Below are positions 17,705 through 26,232 of a stretch of DNA of 64,000 nucleotides, one piece after another. Under the pieces are notes generated by a model. The model saw nothing but the letters and a program-made list of their open reading frames with translations, made no database searches and was not told where the DNA came from. Made by a program: the position numbers and the translations under genes. This stretch comes from Streptomyces sp. NRRL S-646. Its GTDB lineage: Bacteria > Actinomycetota > Actinomycetes > Streptomycetales > Streptomycetaceae. Positions within the stretch are counted from its first letter, which is position 1, and each line of letters begins with the position of its first letter. The stretch is from positions 22,750 through 86,749 of the forward strand of contig NZ_JODC01000026.1 of the NCBI RefSeq assembly GCF_000720765.1. Direction: 5' to 3'.

Positions 17705-19384
17705 TTACCGTCCCCTCCCCCGTTCGGTGACCAGGTCGATCAGGAACGGGCCGCGGTGCGACAGCGCCTCGGTGACGGCCGCCGCGGCCTGGCCCGGTTT
17801 CTCCACGCGCAGGGCGGGCACGCCCAGGGACCTCGACAGGGCGACGAAGTCGATGGCCGGCCGGGAGAGGTCGAAGATCCCCGGGTGTTCGTGGACCGGG
17901 ATCCCCTGCTCCCTCCAGTACTGGTCGATGTTGAGTTCCAGCAGCCGGTAGCTGCTGTTGTTGCAGACAACGAACTTGGCGCCGATGTCGTGCCGGGCCG
18001 CCGTCCACAGCGCCTGGAGGGTGTACATGCTGCCGCCGTCGCCGGTGAAGCCCACCACCGTGGCGTCGGGGCGGGCGAGCTGAGCGCCCAGAGCGCCGGG
18101 GATGCCGACGCCGAGGGAGCCGCCGCGGGTCTGGTGCCAGCGGCCGGGCTCGGCCGCCGGGAGGGGCCCGAAGAGGTCCGGGGAGGCGGTGAGGGACTCG
18201 TCGAACAGAACGATGTCGTCCGGGAGCCGGGCCGCCAGCTCCTCGGCGAAGGCGATGTGCGGGAGCTCCGCCGCGTCGGCCCGCTCGTGGGCGCTGTGGG
18301 CGGCGGCCGCCCGGGCCTCGGCCCGCTCGGCGGCACCTCGTCGCAGCCGGTCCTCGGCCGCCGTACGGTCCGCGCGGCTCATCCGGGCCTCGATCGCGTC
18401 GGCGAGCAGCGCGAGGGACCGCTTCGGATCGGCGACCAGGCCGATGTCGACGGGGAAGTTCTTGGCGATCGCGTCGGTGTCCAGGTCGATGTGGACCACC
18501 GGCGCGCCCTCGCCGAAGACGCCCTCCAGGGCCGGGAACACCTCGGGCAGCGCATACGTGCCGCACAGCAGCACGGCGTCCGCCGCACCCGTGACACGAC
18601 GGCTGCTCTCGCCGAACATGTGGCCCAACTGGCCCGCATAGGCGGGGTGTTCGACCGGCAGGTTCACCTCGGCCCAGTCGGCGCCCCACACCTCCGCGCC
18701 CCACACCGAGGCCAGTCGGCCCAACTCCTCCTGTGCGCCGGAGAAGTGGATCCCGTCGCCCGCGATCACGATCGGTTTGCGCGCCCCGGCCAGCAGCTCC
18801 GCCGCCCGCGCCAGCGACTGCGGATCTGGTGCGGAGGCGGTGTCGGGGTAGGACACCGGCACCGCCTCCTCGCGGGTGGGCCGGTCCATCACGTCGGCGG
18901 GCAGCACGACGAGGACCGGTCCGTACGGCGGGGTGCCGGCCTCCTTGAACGCGCGGCGCAGCACCCTCAGCGTGGAGTCGGGGTCGACGACCCGCGTCGC
19001 CCATTTGGTCACCGGCTCGGCCATGGCCACCAGGTCGGCGGCCATCTGCGCCTCCATCGCGTCGTAGCGCAGGCCGGCCTCGCCGACCAGGACGACGAGC
19101 GGGGCGTGGCCGCGCTTCGCCTGGTAGAGCATGCCGATGCCGTTGCCGAGGCCCACCCCGGAGTGCAGCTGGACCACGGCCGGCCGACGGGTGGCGCGGG
19201 CGTAGCCGTCCGCCATGCCGACGGCCACGGCCTCCTGCAGGGTCAGCACGTACTCGATCGCCGGGAAGTGGCGCAGTTCGTCCAGGAAGCCCTGCTCGAC
19301 CGTGCCGGGGTTGCCGAACATGTACGGCACCCCTTCGACGGCGAGCTGTTCGAGGAACGCCGCCCGGGCCGGCCTGCTGTCCAT
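17705..19384 (-). CDS. Thiamine-diphosphate-dependent decarboxylase/synthase (benzoylformate decarboxylase-like)
   Basis: This 559-residue cytoplasmic enzyme has the three-domain ThDP fold. The N-terminal PYR domain carries the cofactor-activating Glu in VLTLQEAVAVGMADGYA. A central domain follows (from about 190 to 340). The PP domain has GDGGSMYTLQALW followed about 26 residues later by NNSSYRLLELN, the canonical GDG..NN Mg-ThDP motif. It most resembles benzoylformate decarboxylase and acetolactate-synthase-like proteins, which decarboxylate 2-oxo acids or carboligate aldehydes. It lies between two DJ-1/PfpI genes. The 2-oxo-acid substrate is unknown. Confidence 0.85.
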   Translation of the reverse strand: MDSRPARAAFLEQLAVEGVPYMFGNPGTVEQGFLDELRHFPAIEYVLTLQEAVAVGMADGYARATRRPAVVQLHSGVGLGNGIGMLYQAKRGHAPLVVLVGEAGLRYDAMEAQMAADLVAMAEPVTKWATRVVDPDSTLRVLRRAFKEAGTPPYGPVLVVLPADVMDRPTREEAVPVSYPDTASAPDPQSLARAAELLAGARKPIVIAGDGIHFSGAQEELGRLASVWGAEVWGADWAEVNLPVEHPAYAGQLGHMFGESSRRVTGAADAVLLCGTYALPEVFPALEGVFGEGAPVVHIDLDTDAIAKNFPVDIGLVADPKRSLALLADAIEARMSRADRTAAEDRLRRGAAERAEARAAAAHSAHERADAAELPHIAFAEELAARLPDDIVLFDESLTASPDLFGPLPAAEPGRWHQTRGGSLGVGIPGALGAQLARPDATVVGFTGDGGSMYTLQALWTAARHDIGAKFVVCNNSSYRLLELNIDQYWREQGIPVHEHPGIFDLSRPAIDFVALSRSLGVPALRVEKPGQAAAAVTEALSHRGPFLIDLVTERGRGR

Positions 19385-19414
19385 GGTGGTACCGCCTCTC
19401 GTCCGGATCGGTGG

Positions 19415-20260
19415 CTACGACTGGGCGGCGGCCCTGAAGCCCCACTGACGCAGGCCGTGGTCGAGCACCTCGACGGTCTTCTGGCCGGTGAGGTAGGAGT
19501 CGGGGGTCGAACGCCCGGTGATGAACGGGTAGTCGACGATCACCGAGGTGGTCTTGCCGAAGTTGCCGTGGTAGGCGCCGCCGGGGGCGGTCGCGTCGCG
19601 CAGGATGTACTCCAGCGGGTACGGCGGCGGGCCCATGTTGAAGTCGGTGCCGACGAACCCGGTGCCGTCGAGGTAGTCGTACTCGATGCAGTGCCCGGTG
19701 ACGTGCTTGCCGCGGATGATGCTCTCCCGGTCCTCCTGGTCGCGGGCGAAGGCCAGGCAGGCCACGCCGTAGCACTCGGCGGCGATCGGGCGGTCCAGGT
19801 GGTGGAAGGCGAGGATCAGGTCGTGGACGCGCCAGTTGTTGGCGAGGTCGACGATCGGGCCGCTGCCGCCCACGATGAGGAGGGCGTCGTAGCGGTCGGC
19901 GATCTGGTCGCGGACCTTCTCCACGCGGCTGTTGTACGCCTCCCAGTCGCGCAGGAAGTACGGCTTGGAGCGGTAGGGCCGGTCGGGCAGCCAGGAGGAC
20001 AGGTCGAGGGGGTTGTCGAGGCGGTCGGAGGCCTCGACGGCCTTGACCTTCGCCGCCATCTCCGGGGTCGTGACGGAGCGGCCGAGCGGCGGGTCGACGT
20101 AGTCGGGGTCCATGCTCGGGGGCAGCGCCACGGGCCGCTTGCCGGTCGGGGTGGCGAAGGTGAGGTGGTAGCCCGCCTTGTCGAAGGTCTCCAGGGGGCC
20201 GATGAGTTCCTCGCCCCAGTAGCCGTACTCGGACAGGACGACGAGGATGCGCCTGCTCAT
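19415..20260 (-). CDS. DJ-1/PfpI family protein, long form
   Basis: This 281-residue protein starts SRRILVVLSEYGYWGEELIGPLE, as in the Hsp31/glyoxalase-III-like branch. The nucleophile elbow is AAECYGVACLAFA, and the sequence HVTGHCIEYDY lies after it. It is longer than simple DJ-1 proteins because of an insertion at about 55-110. It is the first gene of a three-gene unit (with the ThDP enzyme and the short DJ-1 protein), preceded by a 231-nt spacer holding the terminator of the upstream genes. The likely role is detoxifying or processing a dicarbonyl or aldehyde, or hydration of an isonitrile-like group. None of these is proven. Confidence 0.8.
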   Translation of the reverse strand: MSRRILVVLSEYGYWGEELIGPLETFDKAGYHLTFATPTGKRPVALPPSMDPDYVDPPLGRSVTTPEMAAKVKAVEASDRLDNPLDLSSWLPDRPYRSKPYFLRDWEAYNSRVEKVRDQIADRYDALLIVGGSGPIVDLANNWRVHDLILAFHHLDRPIAAECYGVACLAFARDQEDRESIIRGKHVTGHCIEYDYLDGTGFVGTDFNMGPPPYPLEYILRDATAPGGAYHGNFGKTTSVIVDYPFITGRSTPDSYLTGQKTVEVLDHGLRQWGFRAAAQS

Positions 20261-20446
20261 GAGGTTCCTCTCGGTCGGCTGGGTCGGCGTTCGGTTCGGA
20301 CGCTTGAACTGCCGAACTCATGTCTAGTTTTCGGGGTTTGGCCGGTACCAGGAGGGAGGGCTCCGGGTGCCGCACATCCCCAAGTGGCAGACCGCACTAC
20401 GGCAAATCGGGCCCTGGGCAGGGTTGTTGTCCAATGCGCAACAAAA

Positions 20447-20473
20447 GACGCCCTCCGCTGGGCGGAGGGCGTC
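20447..20473 (-). terminator. Rho-independent terminator after the upstream ThDP gene
   Basis: The perfect 12-bp arms GACGCCCTCCGC (20447-20458) and its complement (20462-20473) flank a 3-nt loop, followed on the minus strand by TTTTG. It lies 19 nt after the stop of the ThDP gene at 20492. The rest of the 20261-20491 spacer holds no gene and must carry the promoter of the next unit. Confidence 0.85.
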
Positions 20474-20491
20474 CGGTGTCGGTGTGCGGGG

Positions 20492-22144
20492 TCAGAGGCG
20501 GAACAGTCCCGGGTCGGCGACCACGACGTCGAGGAGGACCGGGCCGTCGGCCGTCAGGGCGCTGCGCAGGGACTCGCGGAGGTTCTCCGGAGTCTCGATG
20601 CGTTCGCCGCGCACGCCGAAGCCGCGGGCCAGCTGGGCCATGTCGACGCCGCTGAGGTCCCAGCCCTTCTGCCAGGACTTCTGGTCCTGGAGGTAGTACT
20701 TGAGGGACAGATAGCCGGAGTTGTCGGGGATGACGAAGGTGACCGGCAGCCGGTGCTGGGCCGCGGTCCACAGCGCGTGCAGCGTGTACTGGGCCGAGCC
20801 CTCGCCGACCACGACCACGGCACGCTTCTCGGGGTGCGCGAGGGCGTAGCCGACGGCTCCGGCGAAGGGGAAGCCGAGGGCGCCGCTGGCCGTGGCGAAG
20901 TAGCCGTTGTCCGCGCCGAGCGGTATCTGCTCGTGGAAGTCGGCGCGGGCGATGGGCAGTTCCTCGAACAGCTGGGCGTCGTCGGGGAGTTCCTGGGAGA
21001 GGACGTGGAAGAGGTACGCCTGGGTGAGCGGCGTCGAGGGTTCGGGGACCGCCACCGGCTCGCGCACCGGGGCGAGTTCGACGCTCTCGCGCTCCTCCAC
21101 CAGCGGGACCAGCCCCTTCACGACCGCGCCGGGCGGGGCCACGAAGCTGGTGTTCGCGAGGGTGGCCGCGGCGGCCTGCGGGTTGTCCGTGACATGCAGG
21201 AACCGTACGTCAGAAGTGAGTTGGGGACGCGGCGTCCTGTCCAGGTCCGCGGGTGCCGTCGAGAACAGGTCCCACGCCGTGAAGAGAGTGAACGCCGGGC
21301 CGCCGAGGACGACGACCACGTCGTGCTGCTCGGCGAGCCGCTGGTTGACCAGCTCGGGGATGGGCGGCAGGACTCCGGCGAACAGGGGGTGGTTCTCCGG
21401 GAACGCGCCGCGATTCCACACGGGGGCGCCCCACACGCGCGCGTTCAGCTTCTCGGCCAGGGCGATCAGGTCGCCGCGCGCGCCCTGCGCGTCGACCGGG
21501 CCGCCGGCCACCAGACCGGGCCGCTCGGCGCCGTTGAGCGCTTCGGCTATCCGGGCGAGGACCGCCGGATCGGGTACGACGGCGCTCTCCACCTCGGCGA
21601 TCCGCACCGGCTCCGGATCGGCGGGGCGGACCCAGTCGTCCTCGGGGACGGCCACGAACACCGGGCCCTGCGGGGCCTGTTTGGCGATCTGGTAGGCCTG
21701 GGCGATCAGCGCGGGCACGTCCTGCGGACGCCCGGGCTCGCCGGCCCACTTGATGTACGGCTTGGGCAGCTGGGTGGCGTCCTTGGCGACGAGGAAGGGG
21801 TCCCCGAGGAGCATCTTGCGGGCCTGCTGTCCGCCGAGGATGACCATCGGCGTGTTCGCCGCGGCCGCTGTGTAGACGCTGCCCATGGCGTTGCCGAGGC
21901 CCGGTCCGCCGTTGATGAGGACGAGGGCGGGTTCCCCGGTGCCCTGGGCGTAGCCGTCGGCCATGCCGACGACGGCGGCCTCCTGCAGGCCCATGACGAA
22001 ACGGAACTCGTCCTCGGGCCAGTACTCGAACAGCTTCATCTCGGTGTGACTGGGGTTGCTGAAGACGGTGGTCAGACCCAAGGTGCGCAGGACGTCCAGG
22101 GTCGCGTCCCGCACGGTGCGGGCAGTGCTCGCCGCTTCGGTCAT
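20492..22144 (-). CDS. Thiamine-diphosphate-dependent decarboxylase-like enzyme with GEG variant
   Basis: This 550-residue relative of benzoylformate decarboxylase has the activating Glu in VMGLQEAAVVGMADGYA and a GGPGLGNAMG loop. Its cofactor motif is GEGSAQYTLHALW followed by PDNSGY. The usual metal-binding Asp of GDG is Glu here, and the first Asn of NN is Asp. It shares only family-level similarity with the second ThDP enzyme at 17.7 kb, so the two are not recent duplicates. It follows the BBE-type oxidase gene by 5 nt, and a terminator ends the unit. The reaction is probably 2-oxo-acid decarboxylation or carboligation. Activity should not be assumed, given the motif changes. Confidence 0.83.
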   Translation of the reverse strand: MTEAASTARTVRDATLDVLRTLGLTTVFSNPSHTEMKLFEYWPEDEFRFVMGLQEAAVVGMADGYAQGTGEPALVLINGGPGLGNAMGSVYTAAAANTPMVILGGQQARKMLLGDPFLVAKDATQLPKPYIKWAGEPGRPQDVPALIAQAYQIAKQAPQGPVFVAVPEDDWVRPADPEPVRIAEVESAVVPDPAVLARIAEALNGAERPGLVAGGPVDAQGARGDLIALAEKLNARVWGAPVWNRGAFPENHPLFAGVLPPIPELVNQRLAEQHDVVVVLGGPAFTLFTAWDLFSTAPADLDRTPRPQLTSDVRFLHVTDNPQAAAATLANTSFVAPPGAVVKGLVPLVEERESVELAPVREPVAVPEPSTPLTQAYLFHVLSQELPDDAQLFEELPIARADFHEQIPLGADNGYFATASGALGFPFAGAVGYALAHPEKRAVVVVGEGSAQYTLHALWTAAQHRLPVTFVIPDNSGYLSLKYYLQDQKSWQKGWDLSGVDMAQLARGFGVRGERIETPENLRESLRSALTADGPVLLDVVVADPGLFRL

Positions 22145-22149
22145 GGTGA

Positions 22150-23538
22150 TCAGGCTCCTGAGTCGTTGGGGGTCGGTTCGAGCGCCGCCACCGCGCTGAA
22201 GACGTGGTCCGGGTCGTAGCGTTCCTTGGTCTTCAGCAGCCGTGCGGCGCCCGGGCCGAACGCGGCCGCGGCGCGCCGGCTCTCCTTGGGGCCGAGCAGA
22301 TTGGGGTAGCCGCCGGGCAGGGCGTGCTCGGCGAACGCGGTGGACACCTCGCGCGCCCAGCGCCGGTGCGGCGCGGCCTGCTCGGCGCCCTCCCAGGCCG
22401 CGGCGACCTCGACCAGCAGATGGTCCCGGCGCAGTGCGAAGGCGGTGTCCGCGGCCGGTACGCGGGCGGCGGCGCCGTGGAAGTGGTGGATGTACATGCC
22501 GGAGTACGGCGAGGTCGCGCCGGCCGCCGCTTCGACGATCAACTCGACGGTTGTGTCGGTGAGTTCGGGCAGCCACTGGGTGCCCATCTCGTTGTGCCGG
22601 CCGTCGACGACGACCTGGTCGAACATGCCGAGGACGCCCGCGTACTCCTGGGGGCAGACCTGTCCGGCCAGAGGGGTGCCGAGGGCGGTGAAGCGGTCGA
22701 TGACCGGGCGGCCCCGGGCGATGTCGCCGCACCACACCGGCAGGACGTAGATCAGGGGCTGTCCGTCGGGTCCGCCGAAGAAGCCGGTCATGACGGTCAG
22801 TTCGTCGGCGGCCGAGGCGGTGATCTCGCGGTACCCGCGCAGGACGGAGGTGGCCCCCGCGAGGGGGTAGAGGATCATGCCGGCGAGGACGGTGCTGATG
22901 GGGTGCAGGCGTACGCGCAGTTCGGTGACGACGCCGAAGTTGCCGCCTCCGCCGCGCAGCGCCCAGAACAGGTCGGGGTTCTGCTCGGCACTGGCGACGA
23001 CGGGGCGGCCGTCGGCGAGCACGACCCGGGCGGCGACCAGGTTGTCCAGGGCGAGTCCGCACCGGCCGGCGAGCAGCCCGTAGCCGCCGCCGAGGGTGAG
23101 GCCCGCGAAGCCGACCGCCTTGACGGTGCCGGTGACGGGGGCGAGCCCGAGGGCCCGCGTCGCCTCGACGAGGTCACCGGCGCGGGCGCCGCCCTGCGCC
23201 ACGGCGGTGCGGGAGGCCCGGTCGACGGTGACCCGGCGCATCGCGGACAGGTCGATCATCAGGCCGTCGTCGGCGGTCGCCCGGCCCGCCCAGTCGTGGC
23301 CGCCGCCGCGGACGGTCAGCGGCAGCCGGTGCGTGCGGGCGATGCGGACCGCCCAGGTCACGTCGGTCTCGTCGGCGGGCCGGACGATGACCGCGGGCCG
23401 TGCGTCGACCGCGCCGTTCCACAGTTGCCGCGCTTGCTCGTAGGACGGGTCGCCCGGCGCGAGCACGTCCCCCCTGAGGGTGGTGCGCAGTGCGCGTACG
23501 GCGGCCGCCGACGCGGGAGTGGTCGTTGAGGGTGCCAT
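22150..23538 (-). CDS. FAD-binding oxidoreductase, BBE/GOOX type
   Basis: This 462-residue flavoprotein has a PCMH-type FAD domain. The motif RGGGHDWAG includes the His that forms the 8-alpha covalent flavin bond in this family. Further landmarks are TLGGGYGLLAGRCGLALDNL and WALRGGGGNFGVVTELRV. The C-terminal NLLGP and YDPDHVFS segments are typical of berberine-bridge enzymes and of bacterial tailoring oxidases. No signal peptide is present. It is in one operon with the ThDP enzyme downstream. It likely oxidises an alcohol or phenolic intermediate with oxygen. The substrate is unknown. Confidence 0.88.
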   Translation of the reverse strand: MAPSTTTPASAAAVRALRTTLRGDVLAPGDPSYEQARQLWNGAVDARPAVIVRPADETDVTWAVRIARTHRLPLTVRGGGHDWAGRATADDGLMIDLSAMRRVTVDRASRTAVAQGGARAGDLVEATRALGLAPVTGTVKAVGFAGLTLGGGYGLLAGRCGLALDNLVAARVVLADGRPVVASAEQNPDLFWALRGGGGNFGVVTELRVRLHPISTVLAGMILYPLAGATSVLRGYREITASAADELTVMTGFFGGPDGQPLIYVLPVWCGDIARGRPVIDRFTALGTPLAGQVCPQEYAGVLGMFDQVVVDGRHNEMGTQWLPELTDTTVELIVEAAAGATSPYSGMYIHHFHGAAARVPAADTAFALRRDHLLVEVAAAWEGAEQAAPHRRWAREVSTAFAEHALPGGYPNLLGPKESRRAAAAFGPGAARLLKTKERYDPDHVFSAVAALEPTPNDSGA

Positions 23539-23640
23539 GGCTCCCCCTTCTCTTCTTGTCGACAGGTGGGCCGGGCCGGCTCCGGATCCCTCACAGTCCT
23601 GGAGCAGGCCCGGCCGGGGAGAAAGCCCGAGGAGAAGGCC

Positions 23641-23937
23641 TCAGCTCTCGATCAGCTCGTAGCGGCCGGGCTGTACGGTCTCCAGGTCGACGGCGGCGAG
23701 GAACGCCTGGGTCTCGGGGGCGGCGAAGAAGGCCGCGATGGTGGCCTCGGCGTCCTCGGGGGACGCCCAGTGGACGGTCACCAGGTACTCGCCGTCAGCG
23801 CTGCGGGCGGTCGAGCGGGCGAGAAAGCCGACGCGGGTCTCCAGGTACTCCTTCTCCATCGTGCGGTTGAGCTGCTGGAACTCGGCGTCGTCGACATCCG
23901 CGTGCAGCTTGAACCGGATGGTCTCCACAGTGGTCAT
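23641..23937 (-). CDS. Antibiotic biosynthesis monooxygenase (ABM) domain protein
   Basis: This 98-residue dimeric alpha/beta-barrel-type protein begins MTTVETIRFKLHADVDDAEF. The pattern QQLNRTMEKEYLETRVGFLARST, then YLVTVHWASPEDAEATIAAF, matches ABM/DABB folds. These either oxidise quinol-type substrates without cofactor or act as heme-degrading or cyclising relatives. The ATG at 23937 overlaps the stop of the reductase gene. It is one of several such small barrels in this cluster, which hints at an aromatic or polyketide-like substrate. Confidence 0.75.
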   Translation of the reverse strand: MTTVETIRFKLHADVDDAEFQQLNRTMEKEYLETRVGFLARSTARSADGEYLVTVHWASPEDAEATIAAFFAAPETQAFLAAVDLETVQPGRYELIES

Positions 23938-24566
23938 GTGCTCCACCTCTCTTGGGCGAGACGTGCGTCGAGGGGGCGGTTGAAGACGGGGGTGCCGGGC
24001 TGCTGCCGGCGTCCTCCCCCGGCGAGGGAACCCGTCGGCAGGGGTGCGAAGCCGAGTTCGTCGAGGAGTTCGGTGACGAGCCGGTTGGCCTCGGGATCGT
24101 CGCCCGCGACGAACAGGGCGGTCCGCTCCGCGCGGGGTGCGCCCGGCCGGGCGAGGTCGAGCAGGTACTTGTAGTTGAGGGTGTTGACCGCCTTGACCAC
24201 GCGTGCGCCCGGGAGGTGGGCCGCGATCAGCTCGGACGACGTGGTCCGGTCCGACTCCAGGTCGGGGAAGGTGCCGTCCCTGCCGGGCGTGTAGTTGGTG
24301 GTGTCGACGACGACCTTCCCGGCGAGCGCGTCGGCGGGCAGGCTCTCGTAGGCGCCGAACGGAATGGCCACCACGACGAGCGGGTCGCCGAAGGCGATCG
24401 CGTCCTCCACGGTGGCCGCCCGCGCCCGCCCGCCGAGTTCCGCGACCAGCCCGGCGAGGGAGCCGGGCCCACGCCGGTTGGCGACGGCGATCTCGTGTCC
24501 GGCGGCGGTGAGCAGACGGGCGACGGTGCCGCCGATCTCTCCGCTGCCCAGGATGCCGATCCTCAT
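23934..24566 (-). CDS. NADPH-dependent F420 reductase-like dinucleotide-binding protein
   Basis: This 210-residue protein begins MRIGILGSGEIGGTVARLL, a Rossmann GxGxxG fold, followed by IAVANRRGPGSLAGL. The mid-region VVVAIPFGAYESLPADAL and VVDTTNY follow the NADP-binding/F420-dependent NADP reductase (FNO) family pattern. FNO passes hydride between F420 and NADPH. The family also includes other reductases that bind only NADP. An F420-type LLM oxidoreductase is encoded at the other end of the cluster, so an F420 redox pair is plausible. The ABM gene overlaps its end by 4 nt. Confidence 0.8.
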   Translation of the reverse strand: MRIGILGSGEIGGTVARLLTAAGHEIAVANRRGPGSLAGLVAELGGRARAATVEDAIAFGDPLVVVAIPFGAYESLPADALAGKVVVDTTNYTPGRDGTFPDLESDRTTSSELIAAHLPGARVVKAVNTLNYKYLLDLARPGAPRAERTALFVAGDDPEANRLVTELLDELGFAPLPTGSLAGGGRRQQPGTPVFNRPLDARLAQERWST

Positions 24567-24578
24567 GTGCGGGTCCTC

Positions 24579-24977
24579 TCAAGCGCCCGGGCGGTTGTAC
24601 GCGTACGACTCGTTGGTGTCGGCCTCGTCGGGGACGAACTCGGTGACGATGTCCTTGGCAGCATGGATGTTGACCATGCGGGCCCGGCCGGGGCCCAGGT
24701 TGGCGAACTTGTGCGGCATTCCGGCCGGTACGACGCAGATGTCGTCCGGCGTGGCGTCGACGGTCTCGCCGCCGGCCTCCAGCCGTACCGTGCCCTCGAC
24801 GATCACGAAGATCTCCTCGTAGGGGTGGGTGTGGCGCGGGGGCCCCGCGTCGGTCGCGACGTCGACGATGAACGCCGAGACGCTGAGACCGGGATGGTCG
24901 CTCGCGTTGAGGATGTGGGCGGCCACCTCGCCGTTGATCTGCACGGTGGGCAGGCTGTTCTTCGCGATGATCTGCAT
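24579..24977 (-). CDS. Cupin-domain protein
   Basis: This 132-residue single-domain cupin has motif 1 PPRHTHPYEEIFVIVEG, with two His and a Glu as metal ligands, and motif 2 VPAGMPHKFANLG with the last His. It could be a small metal-dependent dioxygenase, isomerase or epimerase. The N-terminal segment (MQIIAKNSLPTVQ) is normal for such proteins. It sits between the exporter and the reductase on one transcript. The substrate is not predictable. Confidence 0.82.
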   Translation of the reverse strand: MQIIAKNSLPTVQINGEVAAHILNASDHPGLSVSAFIVDVATDAGPPRHTHPYEEIFVIVEGTVRLEAGGETVDATPDDICVVPAGMPHKFANLGPGRARMVNIHAAKDIVTEFVPDEADTNESYAYNRPGA

Positions 24978-24996
24978 GGGTCGGTCCTCGGGGTCC

Positions 24997-26232
24997 TCAG
25001 GTGGGATCGGCGACGGGGTCGGCGACCGGGGACACCGCCCGGACGGGCTCGTCGGCGGCCGGACGCAGACGCGTCGCGGCCCAGGTCGCGGGCAGCGCCA
25101 CGACCATGACGATCAGGGCGAGTACGAACACCGAGCCGACGCCGTGGGCCTCCACGGCCCAGCCGCCGGCGGCCGCTCCCCCGGCGATGCCCGCGTTGAC
25201 GGCGGAGGCGCCGAGGGTGGCGGCGAGGTCGCCGCCGGGTCCGGCCAGGGTGATCACCCGGAGCTGGAAGGAGGGCACCAGGCCGAAGCCGACCAGCCCC
25301 CACACGGCGAGCGCGACGGCGGTCAGCGCCGGGTTGTCGCCGACGTAGTGCAGGGCGGTGAGGATGAGCGCGAGCGCGATATTGGCCACCACCAGCGTGG
25401 TGGCCGCCCCGCGGTCGGCGAACCGGCCGCCGCCGAATACGCCGACGGCGCTGGCGATGCCGTAGATCAGCAGGAAGGCGCTGACCGCGCCGCCGGAGAT
25501 GCCGGTGACGTCCTCCAGGTAGGAGGCGAGGTAGGTGAAGGCGGCGAACTGGCCGCCGAGCAGCAGCAGTCCGACGCCCAGCTGGGCCAGCACCCTTGGT
25601 GCGAAGGCGTGTCGGGCCTGTGAGCCGAGCCCGGTGGGCCCGGTCAGGCCGACCCTCGGGACGAAGGCGAGCGTGGCGACCAGGGCCAGCGCGCCGAGGG
25701 CGACGATGCCGACGAAGGTGGCCTGCCAGCCGATCGCGTTGCCGACCAGGGTGCCGAGCGGTACGCCGATGACGGTGGAGACGGCGATCCCGCCGAACAC
25801 CATGGCCACGGCCCGGCCCTGCTGCCCGGCCGGGACCAGGTGCGCGGCGAGCGCCGAGGCGACGCCGATGAACAGGCCGTGGATGGCGCCGGTGATGACG
25901 CGCGCAACGATCAGCGCGCCGAAGCTGGTCGTGACCGCGGCGAGCAGGTTCCCGACGAGGAACACGGACAGCGCCGACCACAGCAGCAGATGGCGGCCGA
26001 GCCGGATGGTCACGGCCGTGAGCAGGGGGCCGCCGATGCAGATGCCGAGGGCGTAGGCAGTGACCAGCAGACCGGCCGTGCCGACCGAGACGCCGGTGTC
26101 CTTGGCGATGAGGTTCAGGATGCCGACGATGACGAGTTCCGCCGTGCCGATGACGAACGCGCCCAGGGCGAGGGTCGCGAGGGCGAGCTGAGTGCGCCCC
26201 TGGTTTTTGTCCGTGTGCTCAGCCGTGTTCAC
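24997..26232 (-). CDS. MFS drug-efflux-type transporter (DHA1 family)
   Basis: This 411-residue inner-membrane protein has 12 predicted transmembrane helices. Landmarks are LALGAFVIGTAELVIVGILN in helix 1, the motif-A-like loop after helix 2 (TAVTIRLGRHLLL) and VITGAIHGLFIGVASALAA with motif C further on. It resembles the arabinose/chloramphenicol exporter (AraJ/CmlA) group. It starts with GTG, overlapping the EthD gene by 14 nt. In this context it probably exports the cluster product or a toxic intermediate by proton antiport. Confidence 0.88.
   Translation of the reverse strand: MNTAEHTDKNQGRTQLALATLALGAFVIGTAELVIVGILNLIAKDTGVSVGTAGLLVTAYALGICIGGPLLTAVTIRLGRHLLLWSALSVFLVGNLLAAVTTSFGALIVARVITGAIHGLFIGVASALAAHLVPAGQQGRAVAMVFGGIAVSTVIGVPLGTLVGNAIGWQATFVGIVALGALALVATLAFVPRVGLTGPTGLGSQARHAFAPRVLAQLGVGLLLLGGQFAAFTYLASYLEDVTGISGGAVSAFLLIYGIASAVGVFGGGRFADRGAATTLVVANIALALILTALHYVGDNPALTAVALAVWGLVGFGLVPSFQLRVITLAGPGGDLAATLGASAVNAGIAGGAAAGGWAVEAHGVGSVFVLALIVMVVALPATWAATRLRPAADEPVRAVSPVADPVADPT

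Noticed and set aside
17097..20375. A 1092-codon minus-strand frame spanning several genes
   Set aside because: Only its last 200 codons encode a real DJ-1 protein; the rest is an out-of-frame reading of the ThDP and long DJ-1 genes.
17756..22219. A 1487-codon open frame on the plus strand
   Set aside because: It lies antisense to two ThDP enzymes and a DJ-1 protein with clear motifs. It is a high-GC shadow frame with no recognisable domains.
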